A stretch of DNA of 64,000 bases from Capronia americana (Eukaryota > Ascomycota > Eurotiomycetes > Chaetothyriales > Herpotrichiellaceae): positions 2,012,988-2,076,987 of the forward strand of contig JADWQD010000006.1 in assembly GCA_016110215.1 (NCBI GenBank). The letters are read 5' to 3'. The position numbers were made by a program, and so were the translations under genes. The stretch's first letter is position 1, and each line of letters opens with the position of its first letter. Shown here piece by piece: positions 35,909 through 44,250 of this stretch. The notes under the pieces are model-generated. The model worked only from the letters and a program-made list of their open reading frames with translations. It did no database searches and had not been told where the DNA came from.

Positions 35909-36658
35909 CTTGGCAGCGCTAGAAGGCTATCAGAAAATTACAATTGACGTCGCGTTTAGGGCGACATATTTATTGAGGGTGGACATCGAATCTCACATGC
36001 ACTGAAGGAAGGTCGGTCAGCAACGGTACGCCGACCTCAACCGCAACCCGGCGGGAAAGGAGCGCAGAAGGATTCGCTGTCAGAGGAGAGCAAGGAATGC
36101 TTCGAGAGGACAGCTTCTCTTTCAGGCGACAAACACGTCTTTGCGGGGCGCTAGGCGTTCAAAATGCGGGGACACGCGTCGCGACATCAGCGAGGCTTGT
36201 TTAGCACAACCAACTCATTCATTTTGCTGGTGTGCGCCGAATGCCTCAACACTTCCAGTCCTCAAGGATTACCTCCGCCGACCACAATCGACCATCGTTG
36301 CGGCATGCAGACCACTCTTATACAATGGCTATTCTAGGTTTAGGTGAATCTTGGAGGGCCCATTATCCCCATCACAGTGAAATTTGAGCTCCGGTGAAGA
36401 GACCCCCGGACTAGAGACGATAATGCGGAGTGCTTGTGTTGATCAGAGCTCATGGCAGGAATCCGTACCCCTCCCTTCTATCGTCCCCCGCCATCCTCGA
36501 CCTTCGACCCGCGGTGTCTTTGCCGACGCAGAGGAGAATCAATCCGACAGACCTGTCATTCTGCCTTCTCACACTCGGCGTCACACTGCCAGCTCAGGCC
36601 TCGCCGCACGGCTGACGAGGCCTCGTGATGAACCTAGAATTCCTTTCACTTCCAGAGC
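35909..36658. other. Intergenic, promoter of P450
   Basis: An open frame at 36384-36686 (plus) may be an upstream exon of the RING-like gene but I could not splice it in phase. Nothing else seen. Confidence 0.35.
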
Positions 36659-37222
36659 TTGGATGGAGTATGTCTCGGCCTCATGAGTGCCGAGGATACG
36701 CAGGCAAGAGAATGGTCGAACCAGGTTGCTATTTCAAGACCACCGCTGAACCACAAATTCGGAGTTGTGGGGCCTCGAGATCCCATGGACAAGCTATCTC
36801 TGTGCTGCGTCTGTCAAGACGAAGTAAATGAGGATGAGGATGAGCGTCGGGTGGTGACATACACCTGCTGCAAAAGATCTTACCACTCGGAATGCCTCCT
36901 CCGTTGGTTGTTGGCTGGCTTTAACCCTGCTATCGTCCGCAAGTGTCCGGTGCCGAAGCTACATCCATCCGGAATTCGTAGGACAAGTGATGGAGGTGAC
37001 GACGCGGGAAATGAAGTTATTGTGAGTGAGTAGGAAATGAATATCCATTGAGCTGCTGATCGTGAACAGCTTTGTACGGGATTCTCGGATGTAGCCGTTG
37101 ACATTGAATTGCACGCCCCTTGGCTGGCCCTAACGCCAGGTCTCAACCCCGCATTTCCTCGAAATCTGCCCGTTAAAGCCGGCGCCAAGTCGTTAAGCGG
37201 TCTTGGCCGGAGCTTGAAATAG
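36659..37222 (+). CDS. Small RING-like zinc-binding protein, hypothetical
   Basis: Model: 36659-37021 plus 37070-37222. The core reads CCVCQDEVNEDEDE, then YTCCKRSYHSEC and RKCP, which resembles the first half of a RING finger (C-x2-C, C, H-x2-C, C) but lacks the last expected Cys after KCP. A 48-nt intron with a GTGAGT donor and ACAG acceptor removes a stop and extends the frame by 50 codons in phase, which supports a real gene. The start is uncertain: ATGs at 36659, 36683 and 36785 are all possible, and an upstream exon may exist. If real it could be a small E3-type protein; function is a guess. Confidence 0.4.
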
Positions 37223-37562
37223 TGTAAAGCCGAGATGTTTGAGCTTCCCCTGTGAAGAGTACGGACGGCGGAAGCAAACTCGCGGGCCCCAAAGATCGAG
37301 TTTCGTACAACGATGCCATTCCTAGCATTCTGTGGCGCACATTGGCAACAGTGAGTACCAGGAGATTCCCGTCTATGTACGGCATGACTCCACGTCCCAC
37401 CCACAACATCCATCATGTCCCGCCAGAGCTACCCCGGGCATGGTCGGATACGCGGACTGTCGTACACCGGGGCCAACTCCTGCTTGGACCGTTGAAACGA
37501 TTTTCTCATGGTCTACAAAAGGGCGGACGACATGGTGTAGTTTCTTGTCCACAACCATCAAC
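37223..37562. other. Intergenic, promoter of ALDH
   Basis: The ALDH frame stays open upstream to 37332, so a longer N-terminus cannot be excluded. No other feature. Confidence 0.35.
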
Positions 37563-39005
37563 ATGCCAATGATTCAGGACGCAGAGGGCAGGAACGTCGT
37601 TCCGCTTTGGATTGACGGCAGGCCAGAGCCGTTGAATCCTTCAAACTACATTGATGTCTTCTCTTCAGTGCAAGGCAAGGTTGTACACGTCGCCCAGGGA
37701 GCGACCGAATCCGACGCCCGTCGAGCCGCCGATGTCGCCTGGACTGCATTCCTCGAATGGAGACGCACCAAACCTGAATACCGTCGAGACCTCCTCTTGA
37801 AGGTCGCCGATCTCTACGAATCGCGAGCGGCCGAGATTGTGCACTGGCAGGTCGAAGAGACGTCCTGCTCGGAAGAGTTTGCCCATTTCAACCTCAAGCT
37901 CGCTGTTAGTCTCATCCGCGAGTTCGCAGCATCGCTCGCGACGGTCCTGGTCGGCGAAATCCCACCTATTCAAGACGGATACGGGTTCGTTTTCAAAGAG
38001 GCCATCGGTCCAGTCTTGCTGATTCCACCCTGGAACAGCAGCATCATACTGTCTTCACGAGGTGTTACAGCTGCACTCGCCGCAGGATGTACGGTCGTTA
38101 TGAAGGCATCCGAGCTTTGCCCAAGAACCCATTCGATGATCGTTGAGATTTGGCAACAGGCTGGGCTTCCAGCTGGATGCCTCAACCAAATCCAGGCTGC
38201 TCGAAAGGATGCACCAGCTGTCACGGAGGCGTTGATTGCTCATCCTGCGATACGCAAAGTGGAATTCATCGGCAGTGCTTCGGTTGGTCGAGCAATCGGT
38301 CAGCTGGCGAATAAGCATTTGAAGCCGATCCTGATGGAGTTGGGAGGCAAAAGTCCAGCCATTGTGCTCGAGGATGCGAATCTAGCCGAGGCCGCAAAGA
38401 AGGTTGCCTTTGGTGCGTTTGTGCATCAAGGTCAGATCTGTTTCTCGACAGAGCGAATCATCGTCCTGAAGGATGTGGCCGAAGAGTTCGTCCAGGAGTT
38501 GAAGAAGCAGAAGTTTGAAGCTGGCTTTGCTGTTTCCAAGAGCATCTCACAGCATGCTCATGCATTGGTTGAGGAGGCCCATGGCACCTTTATCGTGGGA
38601 GACAATTCTTGGCTTGGTGACGCATCTTTGACGCCGACGATTATTACCGGCATCGATGCCGGAGCCAAGATACGAGATGAAGAAACGTTTGGTCCATCGG
38701 CGACACTATATGTTGTGGAGAACGCGGATGAGGCTGTCAAGTTGGCGAATGACAGTGCCTATGGCCTGAGTGCGACGATTCACACCAAGGATATGTTGAA
38801 AGCATTGAAGATGGCAAGAGACTTGGATTACGGGCAGGTTCATGTCAACACGCCGACAGTGTATGATGAGGCGACGCTGCCGGTGTCGGGCGTGAAGGGA
38901 AGTGGATGGGGAAATCAGAACAGTAGGTATGGGCTGAGGGAGTATTTGTATGACAAGACGGTTACACTGCACGGGGACGAAGGAGACGGGGGGTTCGGAA
39001 GGTGA
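37563..39005 (+). CDS. NAD(P)-dependent aldehyde dehydrogenase
   Basis: Single exon, 480 residues, the normal length for the ALDH superfamily. It oxidises an aldehyde to the acid. Visible motifs: PPWNSS (156-160), the cofactor-binding Lys at about 181 (MKASELCPR), GSASVG (about 237-242), the general base Glu259 in MELGGKSPAIV, the catalytic Cys293 in GQICFSTER, and EETFGPSA before the C-terminal oligomerisation region. It resembles the vanillin/salicylaldehyde dehydrogenase-like ALDHs that fungi use on aromatic aldehydes; that subgroup call is tentative. The start at 37563 gives the standard N-terminus; codons upstream are in frame but unlike the family. No introns, 405 nt before the flavin monooxygenase on the same strand. 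Confidence 0.92.
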   Translation: MPMIQDAEGRNVVPLWIDGRPEPLNPSNYIDVFSSVQGKVVHVAQGATESDARRAADVAWTAFLEWRRTKPEYRRDLLLKVADLYESRAAEIVHWQVEETSCSEEFAHFNLKLAVSLIREFAASLATVLVGEIPPIQDGYGFVFKEAIGPVLLIPPWNSSIILSSRGVTAALAAGCTVVMKASELCPRTHSMIVEIWQQAGLPAGCLNQIQAARKDAPAVTEALIAHPAIRKVEFIGSASVGRAIGQLANKHLKPILMELGGKSPAIVLEDANLAEAAKKVAFGAFVHQGQICFSTERIIVLKDVAEEFVQELKKQKFEAGFAVSKSISQHAHALVEEAHGTFIVGDNSWLGDASLTPTIITGIDAGAKIRDEETFGPSATLYVVENADEAVKLANDSAYGLSATIHTKDMLKALKMARDLDYGQVHVNTPTVYDEATLPVSGVKGSGWGNQNSRYGLREYLYDKTVTLHGDEGDGGFGR

Positions 39006-39410
39006 GGCAAAGCGAGTACACCGTAGACGTTGGCTCCTCGGAGAACAACAACGCAGGAATAAAGAGCGCTGAATGCAAGCATCTTCAGCCGAGATTCGAA
39101 AACATTGCTTCTTGATCATACCTTCCTTGACGCATCCGAGGCTGGATTGGCGATTCATTACTCCACAAGGGCACAGTGTACGCGCTGCCAGTGTAAGATG
39201 TTCGAATAAGCTCACTGTGCCCAGATCGAACAGTGGCCCCGCGATGTCGTGATTGCGACCGTTTCCGCATTTGTCAGCGCTTCATGATTTGAATGCCCTT
39301 CCGCTGCTGATATGAAGGTTTGACCCTCCCCAGCAAGGCTGCTGGTGTTGCAAGCACTTGACCAGAAAGCATTTGGACAAGTCTGAAGCCAGTGGCACGC
39401 GCAGAACAGT
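39006..39410. other. Spacer between ALDH and flavin monooxygenase
   Basis: Holds the ALDH terminator region and the promoter of the following gene. No further feature. Confidence 0.35.
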
Positions 39411-40769
39411 ATGGGTGACTCCGACGACCTCGTCGATCGCAGCAAGAATGAACCTCGTCAATTACATCTCACAGCATTCATGCGCCCAGTTTCGCTTCAC
39501 ACGGGAGCGTGGCGCTACCCTGGAGCATATCCGGACGCCAACTTCAACCTGACCCATCTCAAATCGTTTATCAAGAAACTTGAAGATGCTAAATTCGATG
39601 CATTCTTCATGGCAGACCACCTGGCCGTGCTGAACATGCCGATCGAGGCACTTAAGCGAAGTCACACCGTCACTTCTTTCGAGCCGTTCACATTGCTCTC
39701 CGCTCTTTCACAGGTCACCGACAAGATTGGCCTTGCGGCAACAGCATCAACAACCTACGACGAACCTTACCACATCGCCCGTCGCTTCGCATCACTCGAC
39801 CATATCAGCAATGGACGCGCAGCATGGAACATTGTCACCACAGGCAATCCCGAATCTGCCAAGAACTTTGGTCGGGACGAGCACATGGATCATTCAGATC
39901 GCTACAAGCGTGCACGAGAGTTCTACGATGTCGTCACCGGGTTGTGGGACAGCTTTGCAGATGATGCATTCGTTCGCGATGTCGAATCAGGCACGTACGT
40001 CGATCCGAACAAGATTCATGTCTTGAATCACGTAGGAGATGAACTCAAAGTCCGTGGGCCGCTCAACATCGCACGACCTGTTCAAGGCTGGCCCGTCATT
40101 GTTCAAGCCGGTCAATCCGAACCTGGGAAGCAGCTCGCCGGCGAAACAGCAGAAGTTGTTTTCTGTTCACCAAAAGATATCGAGTCCGCAAAGGCACTTT
40201 ATGCCGACATTAAAGATCGGGCCGTTGCTGCAGGTCGTGATCGAAACCACATCAAGATCTTGCCTGCTGCATTTATCGTTGTTGGCGACACCGTGCAAGA
40301 TGCGAGAGAGAAGCGACTCAAGCTCGACACCTTGGTCCACTATGATAGCGCGATTGCTTCATTATCGATCGCGCTCGGAACAGATGTATCCGGTTTCGAT
40401 CCCGATGGTCCACTGCCTGACATCCCCGAGACCAACGCGAGCAAGACCAGTCGTGCAGGTGTTTTGAAAGTTGCGGCGGAGGAGGGCTTGACCGTCCGAC
40501 AGCTCGCGCAGCGGCAAGGCGGGTATTCCGGCCTTGCATTTGTAGGCACGCCCGAAAGCATTGCAGACGGCATGCAGCAGTGGTTGCACGAGGAGGCATG
40601 TGATGGCTTTACGGTCGCCCTTCCGTTCCTGCCGCAAGGCCTGGACGATGTCACTCAGCGGCTTGTGCCAGAATTGCAGCGGCGTGGGATCTTTCGGAAG
40701 GATTATGAAGGAACCACGCTGCGGGAGCATCTTGGTCTGCCACGGCCAAAGAATCAGTTCTTCGAGTGA
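39411..40769 (+). CDS. FMN-dependent luciferase-like monooxygenase (NtaA/SnaA/DszA type)
   Basis: Single exon, 452 residues. Enzymes of this group use reduced FMN and oxygen to oxidise substrates such as nitrilotriacetate, dibenzothiophene sulfone or small sulfur/nitrogen compounds. Landmarks: HTGAWRYPGA near the N-terminus, FDAFFMADHLAV, AATASTTYDEPYHIARRFASLDHISNGRAAWNIVTT (read in parts), GRDEHMDHSDRYKRAREF, GWPVIVQAGQSEPGKQLAGETAEVVF, and the C-terminal FVGTPESIADGMQQWLHEEACDGF. The family is large in bacteria and scattered in fungi, and the absence of introns fits a bacterial origin at some time. It needs a flavin reductase partner, which I do not see in the window. Substrate unknown. 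Confidence 0.92.
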   Translation: MGDSDDLVDRSKNEPRQLHLTAFMRPVSLHTGAWRYPGAYPDANFNLTHLKSFIKKLEDAKFDAFFMADHLAVLNMPIEALKRSHTVTSFEPFTLLSALSQVTDKIGLAATASTTYDEPYHIARRFASLDHISNGRAAWNIVTTGNPESAKNFGRDEHMDHSDRYKRAREFYDVVTGLWDSFADDAFVRDVESGTYVDPNKIHVLNHVGDELKVRGPLNIARPVQGWPVIVQAGQSEPGKQLAGETAEVVFCSPKDIESAKALYADIKDRAVAAGRDRNHIKILPAAFIVVGDTVQDAREKRLKLDTLVHYDSAIASLSIALGTDVSGFDPDGPLPDIPETNASKTSRAGVLKVAAEEGLTVRQLAQRQGGYSGLAFVGTPESIADGMQQWLHEEACDGFTVALPFLPQGLDDVTQRLVPELQRRGIFRKDYEGTTLREHLGLPRPKNQFFE

Positions 40770-41213
40770 GGATGGCGTGATCGCGGCAATAGATGACACC
40801 ATAATGATAAGATATGTCTGCTAATGTCTGCTAATGTCTGCCGAGGCATTCATCTCGCCGCATTTGACGAATTGTGATTGGCGGAAAAAAACATGTCTCC
40901 CGTGCGAGATTAATTAGTTTGACTTACAACTCGTGGGCTGCTTCGTTCGTACCCGTCGGCACCTGGTTAAAGGTCGAGTTGGCCTCAATGACAGCGAAGA
41001 CAATGGAAGCAAGACTCATGCGGAATCTATCCACGCACGGCAAGGATGTGTAACACTGACAGCTTGAATAGCCTAACTCGTTCCATGTGCATATCCATTA
41101 GAGCCTCGACTGGGGGTAAAGGCTGTTCGGTCCACCAAAGAACATTAGCAGACAATTTGATTGCAACCATTGCAACGAAAATATCACTTCACCGCTGACA
41201 ACCCCCTCGATAT
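40770..41213. other. Convergent intergenic region with a small tandem repeat
   Basis: Between the convergent flavin monooxygenase and GH13 genes. A 10-nt unit ATGTCTGCTA/CG repeats three times at 40814-40843. No gene seen. Confidence 0.4.
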
Positions 41214-43121
41214 TCACTTCCAACAGGTGTACACCTTCGCCTCCCAATGCATCAACGGCTCCCTTCCAACCCATTCCGCTGGCACGGACCGGTTCTGCGT
41301 AATCTCCCTCCAATCATTCCGATTCCTGTCTGGCCAATTCGGGACGTAATATTGTTCGCCCTGCGTATCTTGGTCTGTGAAGTTGGCAACAACAACCACC
41401 GGTTGAGTCGTTCCTCTCGTCCAGGCAAGGATCTTTCCACCCCGGCTGTTGTCGACATGAATGAACGACGTATCATCCACTCCAAGGGCAGGACATTTTT
41501 GCCGCAAGTCAACAAGGTTGGCCACGTAGTTGAACACCCGACTCCGCCAGTCCTGACTCTTGCGTTCATAGTTGACAGGATCGGTCTGCTTGTGAGCAAT
41601 ATCGAGATCCATTTCATCGCAGAACTCTTCGCCAGCAAAGATCATCGGTATCCCAACAGCCGTGAGCAAACAAACAAACGCCAGCTTCGCTCGCCGCTCA
41701 ATGTCTGTCACTTTGTTGTTGTTGAGGAAGTTGTACAGCCGTTCCTTTCGAAACCCTTCCACATCGTGCGAGGTAACGTAGTTGACGGCTTGTGCACCAT
41801 CCGTGAATCCGTCCTGAGTACAGTCGATCATCTTCCTGACTGTCCACTCGAAATTGTCGCCACTGCTCTCACCAAGCAACGCCGACCGCAGTCGACCCTG
41901 GAAGGGTTCGTTCCACAATGCGTTCAAGGTCCCGCTCGTCAGCAAGTCCTTTGGCACGCTCAGTTCTTCTCCAATGACGATGAACTTATCGGCGGCTCCG
42001 CTGTGCAGCTGCCATGCGTAATCCTTGTAACTCTTGATGAAGTCGTAGCTGGCAACATTGTTGATGCTGTCTAGTCTGAGACCAGAAACACCAAAATCCG
42101 ACATCCATCGGTGAAGGTGGGCTTTGTGAAATGACCACGACGGGTGCACTGGCTTGACATTACCGGTCTGCGGATCATACGTTTGCGTGGTTTGGATGTA
42201 CCGCCAAAGACTGCCTCCGTATCCATTTCTGGGGCCTTGATTGTTCGATGCAAAGCTGTCAGGATTTGACGGCTCGGCGAACGGGCTGGGGTTGCCTGGA
42301 TCGTATGCGACGAGGTGAAACTGTTTAAATGCAATATATGCATAAGGATCGTGGCCGAAAGCCATGACAGTATCGAGGATGAGCCTGCCAGGAATCTTTT
42401 TGACCAGCTGAACTAGGCTCGCAGTCGTACCGAGATCAGCATCGGGTGCGAAGTAGTGAGCAGTCGAATATCCCCACTCATCGAGATATTTCGAGTCGGC
42501 AATGGGCAGGAGTTCCAACGCATTGATTTTGAGGTCGGCCAGGATCGCCCCACTCTTAACGGCGTCGATACTCGAGAACCTGGTACCTTGGGTGTCTTGG
42601 TCAAAGAGAGCTAGCACGTCGGCGAATGTGCCTCGATCAACTTGCTTTCCACCTGGACCGGATTTCACCCATGACGTTGGCAATTCGTAAATGACCATGT
42701 GGTTGTTGGGTGGCAGAGCTTTGTCAGGAATCTGTTCCGGCTCCTTTCCATCGACGTCGCAAGGCCAAAGCTTTCCACCGCGATACTTGATCACCGCCGG
42801 TGGTTGTATGTCATCGCTCCTCTGCTTGAACATCCTGTAATCCACAGTGTACGCGAGAGGATCAGTCACTCGAATCTTGCCAGACGTGCCGGGGTACGTG
42901 TTGTCCACTTCGAACCAATAGTGGTAGACGCCATCCTTCGGCAGTACCTCTGCCGGAGAAAGCTCCCATAGATCTTGCAGTGTTTGCGACAGCTCTTCGT
43001 TGACGAAAGGAGTGACTTTGCCATTGCTGAAGCTTCCAAGGATCAGGCGCGGCGTAGAGGTGCCCCCCGGGACCCAGAGGACAAAACGGTCTTTGCGGCG
43101 CTTCAGCAGGTCGAAGGACAT
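41214..43121 (-). CDS. GH13 alpha-amylase-family enzyme (isoamylase/branching-like)
   Basis: Single exon, 635 residues, started at the ATG at 43121. An N-terminal beta-sandwich like that of CBM48 enzymes (about 10-110, WVPGGTSTPRLILGSF, DGVYHYWFEVD) precedes the catalytic barrel. Catalytic residues are in place: nucleophile Asp351 in GLRLD, acid/base Glu385 in VIGEELS, and the HD pair at 452-453 in TSHD. Region I is unusual: LDTVMAFGHD has the His two positions late and lacks the usual Asn before it. Substrate contacts WGY (about 216-218) and GIPMIFAGEE are typical. The enzyme acts on alpha-glucans such as glycogen or starch, but whether it debranches, branches or hydrolyses cannot be told. 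No signal peptide. It is the last intact gene before the RIP-mutated block. Confidence 0.88.
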   Translation of the reverse strand: MSFDLLKRRKDRFVLWVPGGTSTPRLILGSFSNGKVTPFVNEELSQTLQDLWELSPAEVLPKDGVYHYWFEVDNTYPGTSGKIRVTDPLAYTVDYRMFKQRSDDIQPPAVIKYRGGKLWPCDVDGKEPEQIPDKALPPNNHMVIYELPTSWVKSGPGGKQVDRGTFADVLALFDQDTQGTRFSSIDAVKSGAILADLKINALELLPIADSKYLDEWGYSTAHYFAPDADLGTTASLVQLVKKIPGRLILDTVMAFGHDPYAYIAFKQFHLVAYDPGNPSPFAEPSNPDSFASNNQGPRNGYGGSLWRYIQTTQTYDPQTGNVKPVHPSWSFHKAHLHRWMSDFGVSGLRLDSINNVASYDFIKSYKDYAWQLHSGAADKFIVIGEELSVPKDLLTSGTLNALWNEPFQGRLRSALLGESSGDNFEWTVRKMIDCTQDGFTDGAQAVNYVTSHDVEGFRKERLYNFLNNNKVTDIERRAKLAFVCLLTAVGIPMIFAGEEFCDEMDLDIAHKQTDPVNYERKSQDWRSRVFNYVANLVDLRQKCPALGVDDTSFIHVDNSRGGKILAWTRGTTQPVVVVANFTDQDTQGEQYYVPNWPDRNRNDWREITQNRSVPAEWVGREPLMHWEAKVYTCWK

Positions 43122-43764
43122 CTTAGGGTATGTTGGAGAGAGAGAGAGGCTGGAAGGAGGGAGGTAGCTCCATCTTGTACGCAGCAAGATCAGGCTGCGG
43201 TGGCTGGCTGACTTTCAGCTCGCGTCCAGTGTGAAGGACAAAAGCTGCGCTCTGCCGAAGGTTACGGTCAGCTGTTCGTGTTTGAAGTGTGTCTAAGCAT
43301 GAGCTGAACCACCATCTTTCTTTTAGATGAATCATAGCTGGACGGCTTCCTCCATATACTAGGTAACATTGCGTAGGCTTCTCTGCACGTGTTAGTTGCG
43401 CCCGAAACAATAATGTGTTTCGCGCTTCTGCCAATCAGCGGTCGCGCGCGGTGGCCCCCACGCCCCGCTCACCATCAATCCATCAACGTGCTTCATTGAT
43501 TCATTGTGTTGCACCAGGAACTGGCTGAAGGCACCTCAGTAATGCCTCTATACTCAAAATTCAGCCTTGCGCAGCCTCGGCGTGGCAACAGAGCTATTGG
43601 CGAGAAGGCCTTACGGCAAATAAGCTGCCAAAGTGGCAACGACGAGTATTCGACACTCAGCAGAAACACTATCAGATCTTATTCGCTCGGAGGAGCCGCC
43701 AATAAGAATATTCAACGTGTGGTAAGTTGACGAACAGAATCACCGGCCGCCGAAGATAGAGTTC
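43122..43764. other. Promoter of GH13 gene and border of the repeat block
   Basis: Normal-composition DNA with a CCAAT box at about 43,431 (CCAATCAGC) and a GC-rich run GCGCGCGGTGGCCCCCACGC around 43,443-43,462. Composition changes abruptly to CpA/TpG-poor DNA near 43,765. Confidence 0.4.
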
Positions 43765-43800
43765 CTATAATAGTGATCGAATCACCCTCTATAGCCCTAC

Positions 43801-43886
43801 TCTATACTATAAACTAAGCTTAGGTTTAGAGTAAAATAATAGAGATAATATAATAAGACTAGTACTATTAGATAGAGCTTATCTAG
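43801..43886 (+). repeat. 86-bp direct repeat, copy 1
   Basis: TCTATACTATAAACTAAGCT... to ...ATCTAG. It matches 49,302-49,387 at 83 of 86 positions by eye, same orientation. The second copy is the 3' end of the gypsy internal region, so this copy reads as the tail of a neighbouring, otherwise lost gypsy element. Confidence 0.8.
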
Positions 43887-44250
43887 TGTCACGGAACGAG
43901 ACGTGCCTGGCATATGGAGTAGCTGGACTGGCACAGACATGGAGGAAGGTTGTTATAGCGACAGCTGCCAGATTGGGAATCGGGCTTTGCCAAGCCTTAT
44001 CCTGATTGGGTAATATGCCCGTGCAAGTTGCACGGCTATATGTGATTGGCTGCACGTGACTGGGATTCTTGGCGGTGCGCGCGTATACCAGAACCCTTAG
44101 TAGAGGCATGCCTTCATCTGAGGCCAGGCGCGACCGTCCCTTTTAGATATTTTCCTTCTCTCTCTAGTTTAGTCTCTTTGTATTAAGCAATCCATACCTT
44201 TACGCAGCGTTTACCCTACCTTCATCCTATTGGTATAACGTACCGTCACA
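43887..44250 (+). mobile_element. LTR-like block, not RIP-mutated
   Basis: 364 bp starting TGTCACGGAACG and ending CGTACCGTCACA: TG...CA ends, and the termini form an imperfect inverted repeat (10 of 12 match). Its composition is normal, with many CpA and TpG, unlike both flanks. It sits just after a copy of the gypsy 3' internal end and just before the gypsy internal region, the place of a long terminal repeat. No matching copy is found at the other end of the element, near 49.39 kb. It could instead be a later solo LTR or small TIR element. Confidence 0.55.
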
